Origin: Alphaproteobacteria bacterium UBA685
Lineage (GTDB): Bacteria; Pseudomonadota; Alphaproteobacteria; Puniceispirillales; Puniceispirillaceae
Length of the DNA: 5,726 nt
Reading direction: 5' to 3'
Assembly (NCBI GenBank): GCA_002299005.1
Contig: DBMZ01000094.1
Coordinates: forward strand, 1 to 5,726
The notes beneath the pieces were generated by a model. The model was not told where the DNA came from. It ran no database searches and saw nothing but the letters and a program-made list of their open reading frames with translations. The stretch's first letter is position 1, and each line of letters starts with the position of its first letter. This document shows positions 1 to 5,726 of this stretch, piece by piece. The translations under genes and the position numbers were made by a program.

Positions 1-1139
1 CCGGCATCCTCTATGAGACCGTGATAGAATAGGGCGCCTGCATGCTTGCCTGCGCCATCAATGCCATCTGTATCGCAGGAAATGCCGCAAATATCGGGCA
101 AGTTGCGGCGTGCCATCTCAAGCGCAAATTGCGCATTACGACCTCCGATACCTAAATCGTCCGTGCGGCCCTCTATCTTCACAGAGGCTTCGCCGCCGGA
201 AATCAAGGCTGTGCCCATTGGCAAAGTGGCTAATTTTTCAACCATTATATCGGCAAGCATTTTTGTGTCTTCTTGAAAGCGGTCGCCCAAAATAACGGGC
301 TGGTAGCCTGCTTTGCGCACAATCTTAGCGCTTGCTTCTAGGGCATGCTTCGCACTGGCTATGATCTGATAGTCATTTTGCGCGAGGCGTTCATCATCTG
401 GAAACGGGCTCTCACTTGCCGGATTTTGCAATAATGTCATGATAGCGCTAGGCAGAGATAATTTATGTTTTTCAATAATATCAATAGCTTGTGTGACTGT
501 GCTATCATCACCGCTCACAGGGCCAGAGGCAATCGCATCAGGCGCATCGCCAGGTACATCTGAGAGCGCGAAACACATCACTTTTGCCGGGCTGGCGGCA
601 AGGGCAAGGCGTCCCCCTTTAATCGCTGATACATGTTTGCGAATGACATTCATCTCTTGGATGGAGATGCCGGAGGCAAGCAATATCTCGTTTAAGGCTT
701 GTTTGTCCGCAAGGCTTACCGCGCCGCCGCCAAGTGACATAAGTGACGAGCCGCCGCCTGAAAGCAGCACGATCAGCAAATCATCAGCCCCAAGCGTGTT
801 TGCAAGAGACAGGGCCGCTTTTGCCGCCGTCTCACTAGCATCATTTGGCACGGGATGAGCGCTTGCAATGATTTGGCAATTATCAGGCAGACTGCCTGCA
901 TCAATATCAACATTATCTGGCAGAATGACTAATGTGGAGAGCGCTGTGCCGCCATGCGCAAAATAGCCCTGTGCCATCGCGCCTGCCGCCTTGCCAATAG
1001 AGAGGATGTGTCGCTTTTTGCCTGAATTATCTGACATAATCTCGGCGGTGACATCAGCCATAAAACCAGCTGGCATAACGGCATGAAGACCAGAAGAAAA
1101 CGCCGCCCTTAAGAGGTCTGTTGCATCACGATTGGTCAC
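1..1139 (-). CDS. Glycerate 2-kinase, GckA/TtuD (MOFRL) family, C-terminus cut by the window edge
   Basis: This enzyme phosphorylates D-glycerate with ATP, giving 2-phosphoglycerate for lower glycolysis; it is cytoplasmic. Reading the minus strand from GTG at 1139 gives 379 codons with no stop, running off the left edge; family members are about 420 residues, so roughly 40 are missing. Visible family marks are an N-terminal helix (RDATDLLRAAF, residues 4-14), SIGKAAGAM at 47-55, LLSGGGSSLM at 125-134, NVIRKHVSAIKGGRLA at 164-179, ALSDVPGD at 191-198, ISGGEASV at 313-320, GIGGRNAQFALEMA at 330-343 and CDTDGIDG at 355-362, the last two in the MOFRL domain. K50 and R334 probably match the Lys and Arg reported as catalytic in the Thermotoga enzyme. 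GTG is chosen because the frame has no other start before an in-frame stop at 1175-1173, and a start at Met22 would remove the conserved first helix. Older annotation often calls this family hydroxypyruvate reductase (TtuD), but no NAD-binding motif is seen. It lies 22 nt after the oxidoreductase gene. Confidence 0.93.
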   Translation of the reverse strand, partial: MTNRDATDLLRAAFSSGLHAVMPAGFMADVTAEIMSDNSGKKRHILSIGKAAGAMAQGYFAHGGTALSTLVILPDNVDIDAGSLPDNCQIIASAHPVPNDASETAAKAALSLANTLGADDLLIVLLSGGGSSLMSLGGGAVSLADKQALNEILLASGISIQEMNVIRKHVSAIKGGRLALAASPAKVMCFALSDVPGDAPDAIASGPVSGDDSTVTQAIDIIEKHKLSLPSAIMTLLQNPASESPFPDDERLAQNDYQIIASAKHALEASAKIVRKAGYQPVILGDRFQEDTKMLADIMVEKLATLPMGTALISGGEASVKIEGRTDDLGIGGRNAQFALEMARRNLPDICGISCDTDGIDGAGKHAGALFYHGLIEDA

Positions 1140-1174
1140 TATCTTACGCTCATTTCTTGCATTACATACTCTCT
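1137..1174 (-). promoter_or_regulatory. Putative translational-coupling junction with a 7-codon minicistron (TAATG ... TAGTG)
   Basis: The oxidoreductase stop TAA (1164-1162) shares one base with an ATG at 1162-1160. That ATG opens a seven-codon frame (MQEMSVR) whose TAG stop (1141-1139) shares one base with the GTG start of the glycerate kinase (1139-1137). A purine-rich AGAGAG (1174-1169) sits 6 nt before the ATG, whereas the GTG has only weak complementarity upstream (GAG at 1151-1149, AAG at 1145-1143). The arrangement would let a terminating ribosome re-initiate twice and reach the kinase start. The overlaps are directly visible; their function is inferred and they could be chance. Confidence 0.3.
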
Positions 1175-2478
1175 AGCCAGTCACAGATCTTGGCAAATTC
1201 AATATAGCTATTCAGGCCCATTGTCTGAATAAAGCGGCCCGAATAGGGTTTCGGTGGCATTAGCGGTAAAGGCAGGTCAGCCTCAGCCGTTCCGGTGGCA
1301 TAATCTGCGAGAATCTGCCCCATCACATGCGCCATCGCAACGCCGCGTCCATTATAACCAAAACCAGCGATAATGCCATCCGCAACGGTGGCTAAACGCG
1401 GTAATTTATTATCTGTCAGAGCAATTTGCCCGCCCCATTGATAAGGCCAGTCAACGCCTCGTAATTGCGGGAAAGTTTTAAGCGCATCTCGTCTCAGCCA
1501 TGCAAATCCTGCCAGCCTGCCATCAATACCGCGCTTACCAATGGAGCCATAGATAATACGGTTGCAAGGCTCGCGTCTGGCATAGATGATCATGCGCCGT
1601 GAATCAGAGATAGAATGACCATAGGGCAGAATGCTGTCGGCAAGGGCATCATCAAGGGGGTCAGTGGCGATTTGAATAGGGCAAACCGGGATGATTGCGC
1701 GCGTTAATGGGCGTTGCTCAGGCGCAGATTTGCGTGCGTTGAGGCCCGCATAGGCATTGGTTGCAAATATAATGAGACGGGCAGTGATAGCCCCCTTATC
1801 GGTGATAATTTGCCAGCCTTGCGCCAGTTTTTTGAGTGCGTGAAGCGGGCTGTTTTCATATAGACGCGCGCCGTTTCTTATCGCTGTATCTGCCAGACCT
1901 CTCGCCAGTTTCAGCGGATGAACAAGGCCGCCCGCTTGGGTCAAAAGCGCGCTGTCATAGCGGTGCGTGCCTGTGAGGGCTGATGTCTCACTTGAGCCTA
2001 ACAGGGACATTTGCGCGCCATATTCGCCCCATTTTTGTGCTGAAGATATCGCCTTATTCTTGGCCGCTTCATTATGATGGGCTCTGATCCAGCCTGTTTG
2101 GCGTGCATCACAGTCAATCTGGTGGGTCTTGATTAAATCAAACAGATAATCGGCCGAATTGAGCGATAGGTGCGCAAACCGTTCGGCAAAAGGTGCCTTG
2201 AAGGCTGAAAACAGCGCCTCTGGTGTCGCTATTGGCAAGGCAGGGTTCACTTGCCCGCCATTACGCCCCGACGCGCCCCAGCCAACCTCATGCGCCTCAA
2301 GCAAGGCAACATCATATCCTTTAAGCGCAGATTGAAGGGCGGCATTTAAGCCGGTAAAGCCGCCGCCTATGATGACAATATCTGCCGAAGATGTGCCAGA
2401 TAGCGGCGGGCAGGGGGCTCTATTGGGGGCCGTCTTGCGCCACAAGCTGTGTGTGATGTCCAGATGATGTGATCTCAA
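1162..2478 (-). CDS. FAD-dependent oxidoreductase, DAO family (OrdL/PuuB type)
   Basis: A 438-residue flavoprotein of the D-amino-acid-oxidase fold; relatives oxidise amines, N-methyl amino acids or gamma-glutamylputrescine, passing electrons to oxygen or an acceptor. The Rossmann dinucleotide motif ADIVIIGGGFTGLNAAL lies at residues 32-48, with the ribose-binding acid E61 at the end of strand 2. The GWGASGRNGGQ segment at 66-76 is typical of the OrdL branch, as are the leader SLWRKTAP (11-18), GGLVHPLKLARGLA (183-196), WGGQIALTDNKLPRL (348-362) and the C-terminal FAD-contacting GFGYNGRGVAMAH (372-384). Length is normal and no frame damage is seen; there is no signal peptide or membrane segment, so it should be cytoplasmic. 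The start is TTG at 2478, supported by a strong Shine-Dalgarno 8 nt upstream and an in-frame stop at 2496-2494 that rules out a longer protein. It is followed closely by glycerate kinase. The substrate cannot be told from sequence: the family call is firm, the exact reaction is open. Confidence 0.9.
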   Translation of the reverse strand: MRSHHLDITHSLWRKTAPNRAPCPPLSGTSSADIVIIGGGFTGLNAALQSALKGYDVALLEAHEVGWGASGRNGGQVNPALPIATPEALFSAFKAPFAERFAHLSLNSADYLFDLIKTHQIDCDARQTGWIRAHHNEAAKNKAISSAQKWGEYGAQMSLLGSSETSALTGTHRYDSALLTQAGGLVHPLKLARGLADTAIRNGARLYENSPLHALKKLAQGWQIITDKGAITARLIIFATNAYAGLNARKSAPEQRPLTRAIIPVCPIQIATDPLDDALADSILPYGHSISDSRRMIIYARREPCNRIIYGSIGKRGIDGRLAGFAWLRRDALKTFPQLRGVDWPYQWGGQIALTDNKLPRLATVADGIIAGFGYNGRGVAMAHVMGQILADYATGTAEADLPLPLMPPKPYSGRFIQTMGLNSYIEFAKICDWLESM

Positions 2479-2495
2479 ACGCCGCGCCCCCCTTT
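2476..2495 (-). promoter_or_regulatory. Strong ribosome binding site deciding a TTG start
   Basis: On the minus strand AAAGGGGGG (2495-2487) ends 8 nt before TTG (2478-2476). An in-frame TAA at 2496-2494 overlaps the site, so TTG is the first usable start of the oxidoreductase. It preserves the N-terminal leader normally found before the FAD motif in this family. A G-rich site paired with a weak start codon is a plausible way to set expression level, which is inference. Confidence 0.65.
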
Positions 2496-2506
2496 ATCCT
2501 CATCAG

Positions 2507-2535
2507 ATGTTAGGTGGCAAATACAGAGATTGCAA
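2507..2535 (-). promoter_or_regulatory. Possible weak sigma-70-type promoter for the enzyme genes
   Basis: The 85-nt gap between the ATPase and the oxidoreductase is the largest gap between genes in the window. On the minus strand it holds TTGCAA (2535-2530), exactly 17 nt, then TAACAT (2512-2507), each matching 4 of 6 consensus bases; a transcript would begin near 2500, just before the Shine-Dalgarno sequence. Matches this weak occur by chance, so this is only a candidate. A 9-bp direct repeat CTAGTTTGG (plus strand 2539-2547 and 2550-2558) lies just upstream. No convincing terminator hairpin is seen in the gap. Confidence 0.2.
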
Positions 2536-2563
2536 AGACTAGTTTGGGGCTAGTTTGGCGCGA

Positions 2564-3676
2564 TTAATTCAGCCTTAGACCTGTTTTGGGGTCAAAATAA
2601 GAGACCTTGGCCATATTAAAGGTAAATGGCATCATTTCGCCCGCGCTTGCATGGGTCTCACCTTGGACACGTGCGACAACTTCCTTGCCACCAAGCCCCA
2701 TGAGCACATAGGTATCCGCGCCCGCAGGCTCCACCACATTCACCAGACAATCAGAGACTTGTAAGCCTTTTCCTTTGCGCAATTGAGCATCACCAATATC
2801 TTCAGGACGAATGCCGACAATCACATCTTCAGGCAGATTCTGCGCTTTGTCATCTTTTAGGATAAGAGGCGCGGCATCATCTCGTTCAATCGTCAAGCTA
2901 TAGCCCTTGCCGTTTTTCTTTGCTTTGGAGGGCACTAAATTCATCGCAGGTGAGCCCATAAAGTCAGCCACAAATAAATTAGCAGGGTGGGTGTATATCT
3001 CAGCCGGCGTGCCGATTTGTTGCACCACGCCGCCCTTCATCACGACAATCTTGGTCGCTAGTGTCATGGCTTCAATTTGGTCATGCGTCACATAGACCAT
3101 CGACGCGTTTAGCTCTCGATGAAGCTTTTTGATTTCAGTGCGCATTTCCACGCGTAATTTTGCATCAAGATTTGAGAGAGGCTCATCAAATAGGAATAAT
3201 TTTGGGTCTCTGACAAGTGCCCGGCCCATTGCCACGCGTTGTCTTTGCCCGCCTGATAATTGGCCGGGTCTGCGTGCCAAAAGAGGTTCAATTTGAAGTT
3301 GCTTTGCCACATAGGCAAGCTTCTCGTCCCTCTTGGCCTTCTCAACGCCTCTGACCTTCATTCCGAAGGTGATGTTTTTCGCAACCGACATTGTGGGATA
3401 AAGCGCATAGGATTGAAACACCATCGCAATATCACGGTCTTTGGGAGAGATATCGGTCATATCACGCCCCCCAATGGCAATAGAGCCAGAGGTGATGGGC
3501 TCAAGGCCAGCGATACAATTCAACAAGGTTGATTTGCCACAGCCAGACGGTCCGACAAGCACCAGAAAGTCACCATCTTCAATCGCAACATTCACATCTT
3601 TTAAGATTTTGAGACTGCCATAATTTTTATCAAGATTTTTGATTTCAAGAATGGGGTTATCAAGAATGGTAGCCAT
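2564..3676 (-). CDS. Sugar ABC transporter ATP-binding protein, MalK/UgpC type (CUT1)
   Basis: This is the ATPase that dimerises on the cytoplasmic side and powers sugar import through the two permeases encoded just upstream. In order it shows Walker A GPSGCGKST (42-50), Q-loop Q88 in MVFQSYALYP, the ABC signature LSGGQRQRVAMGRAL (140-154), Walker B FLFDEP (161-166) with catalytic E165, D-loop SNLDA (168-172) and switch H198 in VTHDQ. From about residue 235 the chain continues into the TOBE-type regulatory domain of MalK relatives (VGIRPEDI at 287-294, FDPKTGLRL near the end). At 370 residues it is full length, and all catalytic residues are present. The ATG at 3676 lies 4 nt past the permease stop, with AAAGG (3689-3685) 8 nt upstream, inside the end of the permease gene. 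ATPases of this family are often labelled UgpC regardless of substrate; the neighbours here point to a hexose-type substrate instead. Confidence 0.96.
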   Translation of the reverse strand: MATILDNPILEIKNLDKNYGSLKILKDVNVAIEDGDFLVLVGPSGCGKSTLLNCIAGLEPITSGSIAIGGRDMTDISPKDRDIAMVFQSYALYPTMSVAKNITFGMKVRGVEKAKRDEKLAYVAKQLQIEPLLARRPGQLSGGQRQRVAMGRALVRDPKLFLFDEPLSNLDAKLRVEMRTEIKKLHRELNASMVYVTHDQIEAMTLATKIVVMKGGVVQQIGTPAEIYTHPANLFVADFMGSPAMNLVPSKAKKNGKGYSLTIERDDAAPLILKDDKAQNLPEDVIVGIRPEDIGDAQLRKGKGLQVSDCLVNVVEPAGADTYVLMGLGGKEVVARVQGETHASAGEMMPFTFNMAKVSYFDPKTGLRLN

Positions 3677-3680
3677 CGGA

Positions 3681-4571
3681 TTAACCTTTCACTGAGCCGG
3701 CGGTGAGACCGCGAATGAAGTATTTACCAGCAAAGATGTAAACAAGCAGCGTTGGCAGGCCAGCGATAATCGCGGCGGCCATATCAACATTATAAGCTTT
3801 TACACCTGTTGTGGAATTGACGATATTATTGAGCGCAACGGTGACCGGCTGGGTGCCAGCTTGTGAGAAGGAGACGCCAAACAGGAAATCATTCCAAATC
3901 TGCGTAAATTGCCAAATCACTGTCACAACAATAATAGGAAGAGACAAGGGGAGAAAAATAGACCAAAAAATACGGAAGAAACCAGCACCATCAATCTTCG
4001 CAGCTTTCACAAGCTCTTGTGAAATTGACACATAGTAATTACGGAAAAATAACGTCGTAAAACCAATCCCATATATGACATGAACAAAAATCAGACCAGG
4101 TATCGTGCCAGCGATATTCAGCAAACCAAGCATCTTAGCCATCGGCAAAAGGACAACTTGGAAGGGAATAAAACAGCCAAACAACATTAAAGAGAAGATA
4201 ATGTTTGCGCCTTTAAAACGCCACTGGGCGATGACATAGCCATTAAGTGCGCCGATCATCGTTGAAATCACCACGGCTGGCACAGCCAATTGAACCGAAT
4301 TCCAGAAATAGGGCGATAGGCCTTCACATTTAATACCTGTACATGCGCCAGACCATGCAACGCGCCACGCTTCAAACGTCACATCACGCGGCAAGGCTAT
4401 CAGCGAGCCAGTGCGTATTTCATCAAGGCTTTTCAAAGAGGTCGTTATCATCACAAATAGCGGCATTAAATAATAAAGCGCAAAGAGCAATAAAATCGCA
4501 TAAAGGCCAAAACGAAGGGCGATTGTCTGCCACTGGCGCGATGAGGGCGCATAGGTGCTGTTATCCGTCAT
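3681..4571 (-). CDS. Carbohydrate ABC transporter permease, MalG/GtsC-like
   Basis: An inner-membrane subunit of the importer, 296 residues with about six hydrophobic spans (roughly 20-42, 93-115, 122-145, 155-178, 208-232 and 264-284). The cytoplasmic EAA loop that docks on the ATPase is visible as ELVKAAKIDGAGFFRIF (186-202) followed by LPLSLP. The segments GALNGYVIAQWRFKG, FGCFIPFQVVLLP, QFTQIWNDFLFG and the terminal GKYFIRGLTAGSVKG resemble the GtsC subunit of the Pseudomonas glucose/mannose transporter as I remember it, more than MalG. An insert with two cysteines (C77 and C82, CTGIKC) lies in the predicted first periplasmic loop; I recall similar inserts in alphaproteobacterial relatives. 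The ATG (4571-4569) lies inside the end of the preceding permease gene, giving an 11-bp overlap that suggests coupled translation. The family is firm; the exact sugar is inferred. Confidence 0.94.
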   Translation of the reverse strand: MTDNSTYAPSSRQWQTIALRFGLYAILLLFALYYLMPLFVMITTSLKSLDEIRTGSLIALPRDVTFEAWRVAWSGACTGIKCEGLSPYFWNSVQLAVPAVVISTMIGALNGYVIAQWRFKGANIIFSLMLFGCFIPFQVVLLPMAKMLGLLNIAGTIPGLIFVHVIYGIGFTTLFFRNYYVSISQELVKAAKIDGAGFFRIFWSIFLPLSLPIIVVTVIWQFTQIWNDFLFGVSFSQAGTQPVTVALNNIVNSTTGVKAYNVDMAAAIIAGLPTLLVYIFAGKYFIRGLTAGSVKG

Positions 4572-5436
4572 TTTTGGCTCTCAATTCTGAATAGAGATAG
4601 GGCACAACGATCGCAAAGACGACGGCCATCATGATCATGGCAGAAGAGGCCGCTTGACCGACATCACCGCGTGAAAAGGCCATTGTATACATATAGGTTG
4701 CAGGTAAATCTGTGGCATAGCCCGGCCCGCCACCGGTAAGGGCAATAACCAAATCAAAAGACTTAATGGCCAAATGCGCTAACACGATAAAGGCTGACAT
4801 GAAAATAGGTGCCATAGAGGGCAGGATGATGGATGAGTAAATCCGGTAATTGGGAATGCCATCAACTTGCGCTGCTTTGATGATCTCGCTGTCTACAGAC
4901 CGAAGACCAGCCAAAAACAATGCCATCACAAAGCCTGAGGCTTGCCAGACACCGGCAAGGGTGACGGCATAAATCGCCTTGTCAGGATTGATAAGCCAAT
5001 CAAAGGTAAAGCTCTCAAACCCCCAACTTTGGATGGTCGCTTGCAGGCCAAGGCCAGGGTTTAAAATCCATTTCCAAGCTGTGCCCGTGACAATCAAAGA
5101 CAGGGCCATCGGGTAGAGGTAAATAGTGCGAATGGCACCTTCTGTTCTGATTTTCTGATCAAGCAAGATAGCCAGCAATAGGCCTAAAATCATCGCGATG
5201 GTGATAAATAATCCACCAAAAACGAACATATTCTCAAAGGCGGTATCCCATCTTGGCGAGGCAAAAAGCCTGTCATATTGAATGGTGCCAACAAGGTCGT
5301 ATTTGGGTAGTAATTTTGACTTTGTAAATGAGACCCAAGCCGTCCATGCGATAAAACCATAGACAAAAATAAGAATGCCAAAAAACGACGGGGCAAGAAC
5401 GATTTTGGGTACTTGTTTTTCAAGCCAGCTAGTCAT
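4561..5436 (-). CDS. Sugar ABC transporter permease, MalF/GtsB-like
   Basis: The first inner-membrane subunit of the importer, 291 residues with about six spans (roughly 11-35, 71-94, 105-125, 158-178, 211-235 and 263-284). The EAA loop reads EIIKAAQVDGIPNYRIY (184-200) followed by ILPSMAP. Stretches such as IRTIYLYPMALSLIVTGTAWKW (102-123), GVWQASGFVMALFLAGLR (162-179), AIKSFDLV with TGGGPGYATDLP (223-245), and the ending VVPYLYSELR resemble the GtsB subunit of the glucose/mannose transporter. It is short, lacking the extra N-terminal spans and large periplasmic domain of enteric MalF, as is usual for this branch. The ATG at 5436 has a good Shine-Dalgarno sequence, AGGAA (5447-5443), 6 nt upstream. 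It is separated from the binding-protein gene by 71 nt that contain a hairpin. Confidence 0.95.
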   Translation of the reverse strand: MTSWLEKQVPKIVLAPSFFGILIFVYGFIAWTAWVSFTKSKLLPKYDLVGTIQYDRLFASPRWDTAFENMFVFGGLFITIAMILGLLLAILLDQKIRTEGAIRTIYLYPMALSLIVTGTAWKWILNPGLGLQATIQSWGFESFTFDWLINPDKAIYAVTLAGVWQASGFVMALFLAGLRSVDSEIIKAAQVDGIPNYRIYSSIILPSMAPIFMSAFIVLAHLAIKSFDLVIALTGGGPGYATDLPATYMYTMAFSRGDVGQAASSAMIMMAVVFAIVVPYLYSELRAKNDG

Positions 5437-5451
5437 GTTTAATTCCTAAAA

Positions 5452-5499
5452 TAATGCGCACATTCACAAATATGTATAGAGATTTGTGAATGTGCATTA
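5452..5499 (-). terminator. Intergenic hairpin after the binding-protein gene (leaky terminator or 3' stabiliser)
   Basis: The arms 5458-5471 and 5482-5495 are perfect 14-bp inverted repeats (GCACATTCACAAAT and its complement) around a 10-nt loop. A 2-nt bulge allows four more pairs (5452-5455 with 5496-5499). In the direction of transcription it begins 12 nt after the binding-protein stop and is followed by a modestly U-rich run (GCATTATTTTAGG), not a clean U tract, so read-through is likely. Hairpins here are well known in sugar ABC operons, where they keep binding-protein mRNA more abundant than permease mRNA. The structure is directly visible; the regulatory role is inferred. Confidence 0.6.
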
Positions 5500-5507
5500 A
5501 ATGTAAC

Positions 5508-5726
5508 CTACAGGCTATTTGCCACCGCAGCAGACAACATCTTTACAGCATCTGCTGAAGACATGTCTGAGTTGAAATGCGCTGTGACAACATCTGTGAT
5601 AGCGCCAGCTTGGGCGCCGCGAAGTGCCATGCCATGTGCGTATGACGGCAGAAGTGAGCCACCATAGTTGCTAGCGGCCATATCTTGCGCAGATGTATGG
5701 GCACAAGGGTCAAAATCATCAAGCGC
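5508..5726 (-). CDS. Periplasmic sugar-binding protein of the ABC importer, C-terminal fragment
   Basis: The last 72 codons of a gene that starts beyond the right edge, ending in TAG at 5510-5508. The fragment begins ALDDFDPCAHTSAQDM and contains GGSLLPSYAHGMA, followed by a short amphipathic end (ADAVKMLSAAVANSL). The pattern FDxCA ... G(S/T)L(L/V)PSxAHGMA ... AI.DVV resembles the C-terminus of GtsA-type glucose-binding proteins of Pseudomonas and relatives, as recalled rather than searched. The protein would capture the sugar in the periplasm and deliver it to the two permeases. Position, strand and order (binding protein, two permeases, ATPase) fit a standard importer operon. The signal peptide, ligand-binding residues and promoter are outside the window, so substrate identity rests on overall family likeness. 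Confidence 0.88.
   Translation of the reverse strand, partial: ALDDFDPCAHTSAQDMAASNYGGSLLPSYAHGMALRGAQAGAITDVVTAHFNSDMSSADAVKMLSAAVANSL

Noticed and set aside
46..295. Two overlapping plus-strand open frames near the left edge
   Set aside because: They are antisense to the MOFRL region of the glycerate kinase (the GIGGRNAQFALEMA and CDTDGIDG motifs) and have low-complexity, unconvincing translations.
439..858. Plus-strand open frame of 139 codons
   Set aside because: It runs antisense to the glycerate kinase, whose frame shows conserved motifs throughout; the plus-strand translation shows no recognisable domain.
1..1139. Reading the left-edge gene as hydroxypyruvate reductase (TtuD label)
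   Set aside because: The motifs are those of the GckA/MOFRL glycerate kinase family; no dinucleotide-binding GxGxxG reductase motif is seen.
2420..2503. Short minus-strand frame starting at ATG 2503, considered as a leader peptide before the oxidoreductase
   Set aside because: It runs out of frame into the oxidoreductase gene and stops after about 27 codons; it has no regulatory amino-acid run, and the G-rich site inside it is better explained as the Shine-Dalgarno sequence of the TTG start.
2539..2558. Direct repeat CTAGTTTGG twice, considered as an operator or attachment site
   Set aside because: Two 9-bp copies 2 nt apart are too little to call an operator or att site, and no integrase or mobile gene is present.
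3109..3532. Short open frames on both strands inside the ATPase gene
   Set aside because: They overlap the Walker A to D-loop region of a clearly intact ATPase and have no independent start signals or family likeness.
3811..4035. Plus-strand open frame within the second permease gene
   Set aside because: It is antisense to conserved permease segments including the EAA loop; no supporting signal.

Overview
The window is a densely packed stretch of bacterial chromosome in which every supported gene lies on the minus strand, so it reads from right to left. The moderate base composition, tight operon packing and the type of sugar transporter suggest a proteobacterium. The permease variant (a CxxxxC insert in the first periplasmic loop) and the OrdL-type flavoprotein make an alphaproteobacterium, perhaps a marine one, the best guess. 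That taxonomic guess comes from memory of family members, not from a search.

In the order of transcription the layout is as follows. (1) 5726-5508: the last 72 residues of a periplasmic sugar-binding protein, whose start lies outside the window. (2) 5495-5458: a perfect 14-bp hairpin between the binding protein and the first permease. (3) 5436-4561 and 4571-3681: two inner-membrane permeases overlapping by 11 bp. (4) 3676-2564: the MalK/UgpC-type ATPase, 4 nt after the second permease. (5) An 85-nt gap with a weak promoter-like element and a strong Shine-Dalgarno sequence. (6) 2478-1162: an FAD-dependent DAO-family oxidoreductase (OrdL/PuuB type) with a TTG start. (7) 1139-1: a glycerate 2-kinase (GckA/TtuD/MOFRL family) with a GTG start, cut by the window edge after 379 codons. 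It follows the oxidoreductase by 22 nt.

Genes 1-4 form a complete CUT1-type carbohydrate importer. All three membrane and binding components resemble the glucose/mannose transporter of Pseudomonas (GtsABC) more than the maltose or glycerol-phosphate systems. The two enzymes after it do not belong to ordinary glucose uptake. Glycerate kinase feeds glycerate into lower glycolysis as 2-phosphoglycerate, and OrdL-type flavoproteins oxidise amines or amino acids. Either the importer carries a glycerate-yielding compound (a glycosylglycerate or sugar acid), or the enzyme pair is a separate module that happens to sit downstream. No sugar hydrolase, dehydrogenase or regulator is visible to decide this.

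I see no RNA gene, CRISPR array, insertion sequence, integrase or other sign of a mobile element, and no clear new system. The most unusual local features are the two-step TAATG/TAGTG junction before the glycerate kinase and the hairpin after the binding-protein gene.
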